Notes: generated from the letters alone by a model not told the origin. Positions 1 through 8,362 are shown, counted from the stretch's first letter. The stretch: 64,000 nt of DNA from Arthrobacter methylotrophus (GCF_039539965.1 NZ_BAABED010000001.1:620001-684000); one strand, 5' to 3'. Numbers and translations are program-made.

Positions 1-197
1 TACAGGGCCAGGGTAAGCACTGAGTGGTCGCCGGCATCGGCCCCGCGCAGCATGACCAGGGTCTGTTCGGACAGTGGGGGGTTGCCGTCAGACTCCTCGG
101 CGGCTGCAGCGAGTGACTTGATGTCTCTCAACAACTCACCATCCGAGGCGCCTTTGACGACGAGGACAGGCCAATTCTCCGGGTGCGCAGGACTCAT
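1..197 (-). CDS. mshD: Mycothiol synthase, N-terminal part (runs off the window)
   Basis: Mycothiol synthase acetylates Cys-GlcN-Ins with acetyl-CoA in the last step of mycothiol synthesis in the cytosol. Only the first 65 codons are present. They begin MSPAHPENWPVLVVKG and match the start of actinobacterial MshD as I remember it, where two GNAT domains follow. The neighbour glnR supports the call, since glnR and mshD are adjacent in many actinobacteria. The ATG at 197 has no Shine-Dalgarno sequence. A TAACCT hexamer ends 6 nt before it, so the mRNA may be leaderless. The main limit on confidence is that the catalytic domains lie outside the window. Confidence 0.75.
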   Translation of the reverse strand, partial: MSPAHPENWPVLVVKGASDGELLRDIKSLAAAAEESDGNPPLSEQTLVMLRGADAGDHSVLTLAL

Positions 198-379
198 GCT
201 GCAAGGTTATACTTCTGCAGCCGGTTTGGCGGGATGGATTTTGCAGGCACTCCCGTGGCCGTGTAAGGTCTATAACTCGTCCGGCTTTGCGAAGCGGGAT
301 GCAAGGGGGATCCACCAGTGGGGTGGCCGCGATACGTTCGACCCGTATGTCCTCCACTCAAGCCGAAAACGGCAAAGAG

Positions 380-407
380 AAGGCCCGGACTCGGCGAGTC
401 CGGGCCT
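380..407 (-). terminator. Intrinsic terminator of glnR
   Basis: A GC-rich stem (arms AGGCCCGGACTC and GAGTCCGGGCCT) lies just past the glnR stop and is followed on the minus strand by the pyrimidine-rich TTCTCTTTG. It separates glnR from mshD, so the two adjacent genes are probably separate transcripts. Confidence 0.75.
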
Positions 408-434
408 TCCTGTCTCTCTTGGGGTTTCAAGGAC

Positions 435-1133
435 CTAGGCCTCCGAGAGTTCGTCTTCCGGCAAACGGACCAAGGTCAGCCGGTAGCCGACGTTGCGGAC
501 CGTGCTGATCAGGTTTTCGTGGTCCACGCCCAGCTTGGCGCGTAGGCGACGGACGTGGACGTCCACGGTACGCGTGCCGCCGTAGTAGTCGTAGCCCCAC
601 ACCTCGGTGAGGAGCTGCTGGCGGGTGAAGACCCTGCCCGGATGCTGGGCCAGGTACTTCAAGAGCTCGAACTCCTTGAAGGTCAGGTTGAGCGGCTGCC
701 CGTTCACGCGGGCCGTGTAGCTGGCCTCATCGATGATGACCCCGGCCGCGCGGATTTCGGTGTTGGGTTCCTCTTCGCCGGGGACCGCGCGGGCCATGGC
801 CAGGCGAATACGGGCTTCGACCTCAGCCGGCCCCGCCGAATCGAGGACGATGTCGTCAACGGACCACGCAGAAGAAACGGCAGCCATGCCGCCTTCAGTG
901 AGGATGAGCATCAAGGGCGCGCTCAACCCCGTGGCCTTGAGCAGCTGGGTCAGCGAACGTGCCCCGACCAGGTCCTTGCGGGCATCGAGGAATACGACGT
1001 CGGTGGGATCGGTTTCCAGCAAGGCCGTCGGCTCTGCCGGAAGGATGTGGACCCGATGGTTCAAGAGCTCCAAGGCAGGCAGGATGTCTACCGACGAGCC
1101 GGTGCTGTTCGTCAGGAGCAGGATGTGCGACAT
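435..1133 (-). CDS. glnR: GlnR-type orphan OmpR-family transcriptional regulator
   Basis: This 232-residue protein has an atypical receiver domain (about 1-120) and a C-terminal OmpR/PhoB winged helix (about 130-225, with [20 protein letters not shown] and the recognition part [17 protein letters not shown]). The receiver segments [13 protein letters not shown] and [15 protein letters not shown] match actinobacterial GlnR, the global nitrogen regulator of ammonium assimilation genes. No kinase gene is nearby, as expected for GlnR. The start at 1133 was chosen because GGAGG precedes that ATG at good spacing; the frame stays open 18 codons further upstream. The neighbouring mshD is the usual partner. 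Confidence 0.85.
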   Translation of the reverse strand: MSHILLLTNSTGSSVDILPALELLNHRVHILPAEPTALLETDPTDVVFLDARKDLVGARSLTQLLKATGLSAPLMLILTEGGMAAVSSAWSVDDIVLDSAGPAEVEARIRLAMARAVPGEEEPNTEIRAAGVIIDEASYTARVNGQPLNLTFKEFELLKYLAQHPGRVFTRQQLLTEVWGYDYYGGTRTVDVHVRRLRAKLGVDHENLISTVRNVGYRLTLVRLPEDELSEA

Positions 1134-1261
1134 AGTTCCTCCAATGGGCGGTCCGCGCATCATCGGGCGTCTGAACCGGGTTTCCACCGGCCGGCAGCTG
1201 CTTATGGGGCGTGGTCCCGTTGTAACGGAAGCGTTGCAACAAGAAGCGCTGTTGACAAACG

Positions 1262-1290
1262 AGTATACCCAAAGGCCCCTGCAACGTCAG
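1262..1290 (-). promoter_or_regulatory. Putative glnR promoter
   Basis: Read on the minus strand, CTGACG is followed after 17 nt by TATACT (1267-1262), a close match to a housekeeping sigma promoter. Transcription would start near 1256, leaving a leader of about 120 nt before glnR. Confidence 0.45.
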
Positions 1291-1386
1291 GGATTCGTGT
1301 CACCTTCAGCTCCTGTTTGCGACATATTTGTCTCGAATAAGGCAGGATTGGCAGGAGGTTAGAGGCATAGTGAGGTCAGGGGCGCA

Positions 1387-2121
1387 GTGAAGTCTTGGAG
1401 CATCGGGGTGGTCGGCCTCGTGGCGCTCGCGGTTTTCGTGGCCAGCTCTTACGGCCCCACGGGATGGTTGGTTGCCGTCGGGATCCTGGCGTCGGCCGTC
1501 GTCGGCGTCGGCTGGCCCCATTTTCTGGCGGTCCCCGCGAAGAAGACGCTCGCCACGGTGATCGGGCTCAGCGGTGCAGGTTCGGCGTTGGCTGCGGGCC
1601 TCATCCCGGCCCCCGGATTCCTCGACACAACTCCCGCCTTCATCGGAGCAGGCGTGATCGCCGTGTTCGTCGTGCAATTGATTCGCGGAACCGGTCAAGC
1701 CCAGCGGCTCGAATCCACCCTCGGCAGCTGTGCGGGCGTCTTGCTGAGTTGCCTCGGCGCAGGGTGGATCGCTGGTGCGAGGTTCAACGGCATCAAGGAA
1801 ATGGTGTTGGTTGCCGCGCTGAGTGCAGCAGCCGCCCTTCTCGCAGGCCTGTTGCGCTGGCCGGACCGGGTCGTGGCGCCTTTGGGCATCCTGGCCGCCG
1901 GCTTGATAGCGCCATTGGCAGGCTTGGTGTTCTCGGATATTTCGATCATTCCAGCGATCGTCGTGGGCGTCGTCGTCGGCTCGGTCTTGGTGAGCTTCCG
2001 TCGGATGGTGACGCTTCGGCTTGGCCGCTTGAATCTCCTGGCTGTCCTGGGAATGGGCGTCGCGCCCGTCTGGGCGGTCGGTGCCCTGTCCTACTTCATC
2101 GACAAACTACTCATCTACTAA
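1387..2121 (+). CDS. Polytopic integral membrane protein of unknown function
   Basis: I do not recognise a named family. The 244-residue protein is almost wholly hydrophobic, with about seven or eight predicted membrane segments separated by very short loops (for example GVVGLVALAVFVAS at the N terminus and LLAVLGMGVAPVWAVGALSYF at the C terminus). No transporter signature or catalytic motif is visible. It starts with GTG. A short membrane peptide gene follows after 16 nt, and a nitrobindin-like gene after that, so the three may form one transcript. It could be a small permease or a structural membrane protein. Confidence 0.6.
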   Translation: MKSWSIGVVGLVALAVFVASSYGPTGWLVAVGILASAVVGVGWPHFLAVPAKKTLATVIGLSGAGSALAAGLIPAPGFLDTTPAFIGAGVIAVFVVQLIRGTGQAQRLESTLGSCAGVLLSCLGAGWIAGARFNGIKEMVLVAALSAAAALLAGLLRWPDRVVAPLGILAAGLIAPLAGLVFSDISIIPAIVVGVVVGSVLVSFRRMVTLRLGRLNLLAVLGMGVAPVWAVGALSYFIDKLLIY

Positions 2122-2137
2122 CAGTTAGGATGGCATC

Positions 2138-2251
2138 ATGTCCGTACTTGCATTTGAAATCTTCTTCCTCGTCCTCCTCGGCTTGGCCAGCATCTCGATG
2201 GCGTGGTTTGCCGGTTTTGTCGTTTACCGTCTCTTCAAGGGCCAGAAGTAA
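2138..2251 (+). CDS. Short single-pass membrane peptide (37 aa)
   Basis: The frame encodes MSVLAFEIFFLVLLGLASIS followed by MAWFAGFVVYRLFKGQK. This is one long hydrophobic span with a basic C-terminal end (RLFKGQK), typical of small inner-membrane peptides. An AGGA sequence lies 7 nt before the ATG. It sits 16 nt after the larger membrane protein and 36 nt before the nitrobindin-like gene. Function is unknown. The tight packing and clean membrane topology support it as a real gene, although it is below the size most gene callers accept. Confidence 0.6.
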   Translation: MSVLAFEIFFLVLLGLASISMAWFAGFVVYRLFKGQK

Positions 2252-2287
2252 CGCTTCTGTTCCTTCTGGCCCACTGAGGTATCTGTC

Positions 2288-2887
2288 GTGCCCATCGAAA
2301 TTCCTTCAGACCTGACTCCCGAACTGGTACCCCTTTCCTGGCTCATTGGTGAGTGGGAAGGCCGGGGACGGCTTGGAAGCGGTGAAGACGACTCGGAACA
2401 CTTCATCCAGCACGTTTCGTTTACCCACCACGGTCTGCCGTACTTGGAGTACCGTGCCGAAAGCTGGCTCAGCGACGAGGACGGCACCAAGTTGCGCCCA
2501 CTCACCGTGGAGACAGGCTTCTGGGCGCTGGAGCGGAAAATGCTCGACGCCGACGGAGGCCCGGGCCTGATTCCCGCGGAGATTGTCCCGGTATTGAAAA
2601 CCGCCGACGACGTCGAGGCCCACCGGAACGCCGATGGCGGGTTCGATATCACGGTGACGATTGCCCATCCGGGTGGTATCAGCGAGCTCTATTACGGCCA
2701 AATCAAGGGGCCGCAGATCCACATGACCACTGACATGGTGATGCGCGGGGGACACTCCAAGGAATACACTGCGGCCACACGTATTTTCGGCCTCGTGGAT
2801 GGCAATCTGTTGTGGCGGTGGGATGTGTCTACGCCGGATAAGTCGTTCGAGGCGCATGCTTCGGCATTCCTGAACAAGCTCTCCTAG
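2288..2887 (+). CDS. Nitrobindin-like FABP-family heme protein
   Basis: The 199-residue sequence carries the nitrobindin (DUF1794, THAP4-like) signature GEWEGRG at residues 21-27 and the C-terminal pattern EAHASAFLNKL, in which H190 would be the proximal heme ligand. The family forms a 10-stranded beta barrel that binds ferric heme and isomerises peroxynitrite to nitrate. The length is slightly above the usual 160-190. The start is GTG at 2288. It follows two membrane-protein genes on the same strand. The family assignment is firm; heme binding and the physiological role are inferred. Confidence 0.8.
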   Translation: MPIEIPSDLTPELVPLSWLIGEWEGRGRLGSGEDDSEHFIQHVSFTHHGLPYLEYRAESWLSDEDGTKLRPLTVETGFWALERKMLDADGGPGLIPAEIVPVLKTADDVEAHRNADGGFDITVTIAHPGGISELYYGQIKGPQIHMTTDMVMRGGHSKEYTAATRIFGLVDGNLLWRWDVSTPDKSFEAHASAFLNKLS

Positions 2888-2940
2888 GAAGGCCGGCTTC
2901 AAGGTCTCGCTGAAGAGGGCTCACTGAGCGTCCCGTGTTC

Positions 2941-2988
2941 GCGGCTCGAACCACCAGCGGCTCGAACCACCAGCAGCTCAAACCACCG
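2941..2988 (+). repeat. Three tandem copies of a 16-bp unit
   Basis: The unit GCGGCTCGAACCACCA occurs at 2941-2956 and 2957-2972, with a third copy carrying three changes at 2973-2988. It lies between the nitrobindin-like gene and the flavodoxin gene, directly before the latter's ribosome binding site. Confidence 0.85.
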
Positions 2989-3000
2989 AGGGAGCAGCAA

Positions 3001-3723
3001 ATGAACGGCGCAGCAAAACCTACCGGCTATGACGATCTCAAGGCGGTGTTCTTCAACGGGACGCTCAAGCCGTCCCCGCAAGTGAGCAACACCGACGGGC
3101 TCATCGCCATCAGTCGGCGGATCATGGAAAAGCAAGGCGTCAGTACCCGCGTCATCCGCACGGTGGACCATGACATCGCCGCCGGAGTGTATCCGGACAT
3201 GCGAGAACACGGCTGGGCCACGGATGAATGGCCGGAGCTCTACCCGGCGGTGTTGGAGGCCGACATCGTGGTGGTGGCTGGCCCCATCTGGCTGGGCGAC
3301 AATTCCTCCCAGACCAAGAAACTCATCGAGCGTCTCTACGCCCATTCGGGCCAGCTGAATAGCAAGGGCCAATGGGCGTACTACCCAAAGGTCGGCGGCT
3401 GCCTGATTACCGGCAACGAGGACGGCATCAAGCACTGCGCAATGAACATCCTCTACAGCCTCCAGCACGTCGGTTTCACCATTCCGCCCCAGGCCGATGC
3501 CGGGTGGATCGGTGCAGTCGGTCCCGGCCCCAGCTATCTCGACGAAGGATCCGGCGGCCCGGAGAGCGACTTCACCAACCGGAACACCACCTTCATGACC
3601 TGGAACCTGCTCCACTACGCCCGGATGCTCAAGGACGCGGGTGGCATTCCGGCCTACGGCAATCTCCCGGATGAATGGAAAGCCGGTACGCGCTTCGATT
3701 TTGAAAACCCGGAATACCGCTGA
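3001..3723 (+). CDS. Flavodoxin-family / NADPH-dependent FMN reductase-like protein
   Basis: This 240-residue protein has a flavodoxin-like fold: the strand KAVFFNGTLKPSP with the phosphate-binding loop at about residues 15-27, the motif ADIVVVAGPIWLGDNSSQTKKLIER typical of NAD(P)H:FMN reductases, and LITGNEDGIKH further on. It probably binds FMN and reduces a quinone or similar acceptor in the cytosol. The ATG at 3001 was preferred, with GGGAG 7-8 nt upstream. An in-frame GTG at 2935 would translate the 16-bp tandem repeat and is unlikely. The substrate cannot be read from the sequence. Confidence 0.75.
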   Translation: MNGAAKPTGYDDLKAVFFNGTLKPSPQVSNTDGLIAISRRIMEKQGVSTRVIRTVDHDIAAGVYPDMREHGWATDEWPELYPAVLEADIVVVAGPIWLGDNSSQTKKLIERLYAHSGQLNSKGQWAYYPKVGGCLITGNEDGIKHCAMNILYSLQHVGFTIPPQADAGWIGAVGPGPSYLDEGSGGPESDFTNRNTTFMTWNLLHYARMLKDAGGIPAYGNLPDEWKAGTRFDFENPEYR

Positions 3724-3745
3724 GCCCCAAGGACTTCTACTACAT

Positions 3746-4831
3746 ATGACTTACAAGAGCCCCCTTTTGTCGCGCCCCGGAGCTGTAGAAGGCGGCGGCG
3801 AGGACTCCGGCGTCGCGGCCCACTACGGCGAGCCCTTGCGGGAACAGCGCGCGCTCGCCGCTGGCACCGCCGTCGTCGATCTTTCCTACCGGGGCGTGGT
3901 CACGGTCACCGGGCCGGACCGCCTCAGCTGGCTTAACACCCTGTCCTCGCAGCAACTGACCAATCTCCAGCCAGGCGTCTCGAGCGAACTCCTGCTCCTC
4001 ACCATCCAGGGCCGCATCGAGTTTGACGCCCGTGTGGTGGACGACGGCGGGACCACCTGGCTGCTGGTCGAGGCAGCCGAGGCTGCCCCGCTGGCGGAGT
4101 GGCTCAACAAGATGAAGTTCATGCTGCGCGTCGAGGTGGCTGACGTTTCTGCTGACTGGGCGGTCATCGGCTCAACCAAGGCGGTTGACGCGTGGTCCGG
4201 GAGGCTCGTCTGGGTGGATCCCTGGCCCCATGTAGGCGTCGGCGGCTACTCCTACAGTGTGGTGGAGGAGGGCTCCCACCCCGGTCTTGAGCGCCCGTGG
4301 TTCGAGTACCTCATTCCCGCCTCTGAGCTTGAAGCGGCCGTGGACGGCATGCCACTTGCCGGTTCTTTGGCCGCGGAGGCGCTCCGCATCGCCGCTTGGC
4401 GTCCCCGGCTCGGCGCGGAGACGGACGAGAAGACCATTCCGCACGAGCTCGATCTCCTGCGGACCTCGGTTCACTTGTCCAAGGGCTGCTACAAGGGCCA
4501 GGAGACCATCGCCCGCGTTCACAACCTGGGGCATCCGCCCCGGCGGCTCGTCTTCTTGCAACTGGACGGCTCGCAGCACACCCTCCCCGCGGCAGGCAGC
4601 GCTGTCCTTTCCGGGGAACGCAAGGTGGGTACGCTGACGTCCGTGGCTCAGCATTACGAAATGGGAGCTGTGGGCTTGGCGCTGATCAAACGGTCCGTCG
4701 ATCCGCAGGAAGTGCTGACCGTACTGGATGGCGAGGAGCCTTATCCGGCCGCCCAGGAAGTAATCGTAGCGCCCGACGCCGGCCAGGTGGTGGGGCGTCA
4801 GTCCGGATTCCTGAAGGGACCCCACCGATGA
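3746..4831 (+). CDS. YgfZ/GcvT-like folate-binding protein
   Basis: The 361-residue protein belongs to the YgfZ (COG0354) branch of the GcvT fold. The hallmark KGCYKGQETIARV lies near residue 250; its cysteine is essential in E. coli YgfZ. An N-terminal tetrahydrofolate-binding domain begins with GVVTVTGPDRLSWLNTLSSQ. YgfZ supports assembly or repair of iron-sulfur enzymes with tetrahydrofolate as cofactor. The start is the ATG at 3746, which follows the flavodoxin gene by 22 nt. The stop overlaps the ATG of the ankyrin gene (ATGA), so the two are translationally coupled. Confidence 0.85.
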   Translation: MTYKSPLLSRPGAVEGGGEDSGVAAHYGEPLREQRALAAGTAVVDLSYRGVVTVTGPDRLSWLNTLSSQQLTNLQPGVSSELLLLTIQGRIEFDARVVDDGGTTWLLVEAAEAAPLAEWLNKMKFMLRVEVADVSADWAVIGSTKAVDAWSGRLVWVDPWPHVGVGGYSYSVVEEGSHPGLERPWFEYLIPASELEAAVDGMPLAGSLAAEALRIAAWRPRLGAETDEKTIPHELDLLRTSVHLSKGCYKGQETIARVHNLGHPPRRLVFLQLDGSQHTLPAAGSAVLSGERKVGTLTSVAQHYEMGAVGLALIKRSVDPQEVLTVLDGEEPYPAAQEVIVAPDAGQVVGRQSGFLKGPHR

Positions 4832-5238
4832 GCGAAACGACGGGCGCTGAAGCCCGGACAGGTGCCGACGACGAGGCCGTTGCTTTGGCGCACACGTTGT
4901 TCGATGCCGCCCGCGAGGGCAACTCCGAGTTCTTGCGCAGCTACCTCCAGGCAGGTGCTCCTGCGGCAATGCGCAATGCTGCCGGCGATTCGCTCCTGAT
5001 GCTGTCCGCGTACCACGGCCACGTTGAAACCGTTCAGTTGCTGCTTCTCCACGGTGCCGAGGCAAACGTTGCCAACGATCGTGGCCAGACGCCTTTGGCC
5101 GGCGCGGTTTTCAAGGGTTACACCGAAGTGGCCCGGGTGCTGCTTGACGCCGGGGCCGATCCCGACGCCGGAGCGCCCACTGCGCGTGAGGCAGCCCAAA
5201 TGTTTGCCCGTACGGAGATTCTCGAACTGCTCGGATAG
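4828..5238 (+). CDS. Ankyrin-repeat protein
   Basis: The 136-residue protein has about three ankyrin repeats between residues 50 and 120, with clear units GDSLLMLSAYHGHVETVQLL and GQTPLAGAVFKGYTEVARVL, each followed by the turn pattern HGAEAN or AGADPD. No signal peptide or other domain is seen. Ankyrin repeats mediate protein-protein contact, so it may be a partner of the YgfZ-like protein whose stop codon it overlaps. That pairing is inferred from the gene arrangement only. Confidence 0.8.
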   Translation: MSETTGAEARTGADDEAVALAHTLFDAAREGNSEFLRSYLQAGAPAAMRNAAGDSLLMLSAYHGHVETVQLLLLHGAEANVANDRGQTPLAGAVFKGYTEVARVLLDAGADPDAGAPTAREAAQMFARTEILELLG

Positions 5239-5294
5239 GCCAGCCAAGGGCCGCCGGGCTTGGCGTCGTCGCTGGCGGGTAGCTTGCTGTCATA

Positions 5295-5327
5295 TATTCC
5301 ATGTGGAATAGTTGTTGTGGAATAGTT
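5295..5327 (+). promoter_or_regulatory. Putative PadR operator (inverted and direct repeats)
   Basis: TATTCC-ATGT-GGAATA (5295-5310) is a perfect inverted repeat. Overlapping it, GTGGAATAGTT occurs twice, at 5303-5313 and 5317-5327. The site ends 18 nt before the PadR-family start codon, where an autoregulatory site would be expected. Confidence 0.5.
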
Positions 5328-5345
5328 CGCACGGAAGATCGGGAC

Positions 5346-5906
5346 ATGGCACGAACCGCACTGACCCCCCTTGGCGTCGCTGCACTGGCCCTCCTTGTCG
5401 AGGCGCCGATGCATCCCTACGAGATGTACCAGCTCCTGATGGCCCGCCATGAAGACCGCTTGGTCAAGGTACGGCCGGGTACCCTTTACCACGCGGTGGG
5501 TCGCCTTGAAGAAGCAGCTTTGGTTGAGGCGACAGGAATTGACCGCGCCGGCAACCGGCCCGAGCGAACCACCTACCGAATCACCGAAATCGGCCGCGAA
5601 GCATTGACCGAGCGCCTCCAGAACATGCTGGCGGAACCCGTCAACGAATACCCGAGCTTTCCCCACGCGATCGCCGAGGCACATAACCTGCCGTCCGGCG
5701 TCGTACTTGAACTACTGGACCACCGCGTGGCGAGCCTGGAAAAGCAACTCGACTTCCTGCTGCGTGGTGAAGAAGCTGTCGCTGCCAAAGCCATCGAGCC
5801 TAAATTCTGGATCGACGTCAAATACCAACAATCCATGCTGCGGACGGAAATCGACTGGATACGCAGCTTCCAAAATGATCTCCGCAGCGGGCAGTTGCCA
5901 TGGTAA
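5346..5906 (+). CDS. PadR-family transcriptional regulator
   Basis: The 186-residue protein has an N-terminal winged helix (residues 5-85: LTPLGVAALALLVEAPMHPYEMYQL, then KVRPGTLYHAVGRLEEAALVE with the wing RTTYRITEIGREAL) and a helical PadR C-terminal domain (about 100-186) used for dimerisation. PadR proteins repress neighbouring detoxification or efflux genes and release DNA when they bind a ligand. The drug-exporter gene begins 66 nt downstream on the same strand and is its likely target. The start at 5346 begins MARTALTPLG; an upstream in-frame ATG at 5301 would run through the repeat operator. Confidence 0.85.
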   Translation: MARTALTPLGVAALALLVEAPMHPYEMYQLLMARHEDRLVKVRPGTLYHAVGRLEEAALVEATGIDRAGNRPERTTYRITEIGREALTERLQNMLAEPVNEYPSFPHAIAEAHNLPSGVVLELLDHRVASLEKQLDFLLRGEEAVAAKAIEPKFWIDVKYQQSMLRTEIDWIRSFQNDLRSGQLPW

Positions 5907-5972
5907 CCGCCCATCCAACGCATCGTTGCCCAAGAAATCTTGCAAAAAATTCAGCACAGTCAAAGGAATCCC

Positions 5973-7517
5973 ATGGAAAACGTAGCTAGACCGTGGCCCG
6001 CACTGTGGTCCCTCGTGGTCGGGTTCTTCATGATCCTGATCGACACCACCATTGTTTCCGTCGCGAACCCACGGATCATGCAGGGCCTGCACACCGACAT
6101 CAACGCCGTCATCTGGGTGACGAGCGCCTACCTCCTCGCGTACGCCGTGCCCTTGCTGATCACCGGAAGGCTCGGTGACCGCTTTGGGCCCAAGAACCTC
6201 TACCTGATAGGCCTCGTAGTCTTCACGCTTGCGTCGTTGTGGTGCGGCCTGTCGGCGGACATCGGAATGCTGATCGGGGCCAGGGTGGTGCAGGGAGTCG
6301 GCGCAGCTATGATGACGCCCCAGACCATGGCCGTCATCACCCGGATCTTCCCGCCGGACCGCCGTGGTGCAGCCATGGGCCTCTGGGGAGCCACGGCAGG
6401 CATGGCCGTGCTCGTCGGGCCGATCCTCGGCGGTGTGCTGGTTGATGGTCTCGGATGGGAATGGATCTTCTTCGTCAACGTTCCCATCGGCATTGTCGCG
6501 TTCGTCCTTGTGACCCGGCTTGTACCGAAGCTGACCACGCACAGCCATAAGTTTGACGTCCCCGGTGTGCTCTTGTCTGCAGCCGGCATGTTCCTGCTGG
6601 TGTTCGGCATGCAAGAAGGCCAAAGCTACAAGTGGGGCACCGTGACCGGGCCCGTTACCGTGTGGGGCCTGATCATCTCGGGGTTGGTTGTCTTGGCTGT
6701 GTTTGTCTGGTGGCAGTGGCTGTTGGAGCGCCGCGGCGGCGAGCCCTTGCTGCCGCTGGGCCTGTTCAAGGATCGCAACTTCTCCCTGGGCAACACCACC
6801 ATCATGGCGATGGGCTTCACCATCACCGCGTTTCCGCTGCCCACGATCTTCTACTACCAAGTGGTGCGTGGGCTGTCCCCGACGCAGTCCGCGTTGCTCA
6901 TGATCCCCATGGCCGTGATCTCCGGCGCGCTGGCCCCCTTCGTGGGCCGGCTGATCGACCGCATCAACCCGCGCTGGTTCGCCGCTTTCGGACTTCTCTG
7001 CCTGTCCGGGGCACTGTTCTGGACCGCGACGCTCCTGAAGCCGGACACTCCCATCTGGATGTTCCTGCTCCCCAGCGCCCTCCAGGGTGTGGCCAACGGC
7101 TTCATCTGGGGTCCGGTCTCCAACGCCACCACTCGCAACCTCCCACCGCGCCAAGCCGGTGCCGGCTCGGGTGTCTTCAATACGACACGCCAGATCGGGG
7201 CGGTGCTGGGATCGGCAGCGATTGCTGCCCTGATCCAGTCCCGGCTCGCGGCTGAGCTGCCCGCGGCTCCCCCTGGGGCCGCCCCGGCCGGCGAAGGGGG
7301 ATTCACGGGCCAGTTGCCTGAATTCCTGCACGCGGGTTTTTCGACGGCGATGAGCCAGTCGGTCTTGCTGCCTGCTTTCGCGATTCTGCTGGGAGCAGTA
7401 GCGGCGTTGATGTTTGGCAAGCCCAAAGCGGTCCAGGGTTGGGGCTCCCCGGCGGCTGCCGGAAGCACCGAGCCCGAGGCCGTATCCCCGGCGGGCGGCA
7501 GAGAGGGCATGCGCTAG
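5973..7517 (+). CDS. DHA2-family (14-TM) major facilitator drug exporter
   Basis: This 514-residue protein has about 14 membrane segments, as in EmrB/QacA exporters. Motif A appears as GRLGDRFGPKNLY in the loop after the second helix, and the drug/proton antiporter motif C region as VLVGPILGGVLVDGLGWEW. The first helix carries the family pattern DTTIVSVANPRIM. It should expel drugs or other hydrophobic compounds using the proton gradient. AAAGGA precedes the ATG at 5973. Its place after a PadR regulator suggests inducible expression. The real substrate is unknown. Confidence 0.85.
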   Translation: MENVARPWPALWSLVVGFFMILIDTTIVSVANPRIMQGLHTDINAVIWVTSAYLLAYAVPLLITGRLGDRFGPKNLYLIGLVVFTLASLWCGLSADIGMLIGARVVQGVGAAMMTPQTMAVITRIFPPDRRGAAMGLWGATAGMAVLVGPILGGVLVDGLGWEWIFFVNVPIGIVAFVLVTRLVPKLTTHSHKFDVPGVLLSAAGMFLLVFGMQEGQSYKWGTVTGPVTVWGLIISGLVVLAVFVWWQWLLERRGGEPLLPLGLFKDRNFSLGNTTIMAMGFTITAFPLPTIFYYQVVRGLSPTQSALLMIPMAVISGALAPFVGRLIDRINPRWFAAFGLLCLSGALFWTATLLKPDTPIWMFLLPSALQGVANGFIWGPVSNATTRNLPPRQAGAGSGVFNTTRQIGAVLGSAAIAALIQSRLAAELPAAPPGAAPAGEGGFTGQLPEFLHAGFSTAMSQSVLLPAFAILLGAVAALMFGKPKAVQGWGSPAAAGSTEPEAVSPAGGREGMR

Positions 7518-7520
7518 CCC

Positions 7521-7583
7521 GCGCGAACTGGCAGACGATGCCCCCAAAATGCGATTTTGAGGGCATCGTCTGCCAACTCGCGG
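7521..7583. repeat. Large near-perfect palindrome between convergent genes
   Basis: Two 30-nt arms (26 of 30 positions complementary) flank a 3-nt centre at 7551-7553. The arm core is TGGCAGACGATGCCC. It fills the space between the exporter stop and the end of the convergent GNAT gene. It can act as a bidirectional terminator, but the stem is far longer than termination needs and there is no clean T tract. Confidence 0.8.
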
Positions 7584-7597
7584 CGGCCAAGGGAGCG

Positions 7598-8329
7598 TTA
7601 GCGAAGCAACACAGAGGTCTGGACGCCGCCGTCGACGAATCCCAGCCTCCGGGCAAGCGCGAGCGATCCCCGGTTATCCAGGGCCGTCTGCCACTGGAGC
7701 GTCAAACCCGAGGCAAGAGCCTCATGGGCCGCAATCGAAGCAGCTAATGTTCCGAGCCCTTGCCGGCGCAATTCCGGTGGCACCAGGACGCCCATATCCG
7801 CGAGGATCCCTTGCCACTCGGCATAGGCGCCGCAGGCCACGGGTTTGCGGTCCGGTTCGTTGCCATCCATGACCGTGAAAAGGTGGTCCATCCTGGAGAG
7901 ATGGACTTCATTGACATCGTCCGGAGGGCATCTGCCCTCCAATTCAATCGCCTCCGGATGACCGTGGGAGACGGTGACTTCACCGCCCGGCTGGAAGAGG
8001 GGAAGATCGTCGGCGAACAGCAGCGCGGACGTTCCCAAGCCATGGCCGCCATGCTCCCGGCTGATCCGCAGGAGCGCGGAATGCTCGCTTAGTTGATCAT
8101 CTGAGAGCCCGACGGCGGCAGCCACCGCCCATTCCGGGGCCACCAGGGCGGAGCGGCCAAAGAGCCTCACGAACGTGATGGATGGGGCGTCGTTGTCTTC
8201 CCGGACGAGCCGCTCGCCAGCGAGGGCTGCCGGTGAGCCGGAGACGAAACTGAAGGCCTCGTCGTCGAACCCCAAATGACGAGCCCAGGCCAACAACACA
8301 ATTTCGGCCGATCCCGCATCAAGTTCCAT
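7598..8329 (-). CDS. GNAT-family acetyltransferase
   Basis: The C-terminal half of this 243-residue protein carries the GNAT core: motif A ELRRQGLGTLAASIAAHEAL (acetyl-CoA pyrophosphate loop, about residues 193-212) and motif B QTALDNRGSLALARRLGF (about 218-235). The first 120 residues are divergent, similar to the N-terminal part of plant-type and actinobacterial GNAT proteins that end in an FR47-like domain. The acceptor is unknown. The ATG at 8329 has only a weak ribosome binding site. The gene lies downstream of pfkA but is separated from it by a terminator. Confidence 0.75.
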   Translation of the reverse strand: MELDAGSAEIVLLAWARHLGFDDEAFSFVSGSPAALAGERLVREDNDAPSITFVRLFGRSALVAPEWAVAAAVGLSDDQLSEHSALLRISREHGGHGLGTSALLFADDLPLFQPGGEVTVSHGHPEAIELEGRCPPDDVNEVHLSRMDHLFTVMDGNEPDRKPVACGAYAEWQGILADMGVLVPPELRRQGLGTLAASIAAHEALASGLTLQWQTALDNRGSLALARRLGFVDGGVQTSVLLR

Positions 8330-8362
8330 GACATCGAGTCTATGCAGTCCGTGGAAAAGGAA

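Noticed and set aside
52..438. Plus-strand frame opposite mshD and the glnR terminator
   Set aside because: It crosses a terminator hairpin and lies opposite the recognised mshD start.
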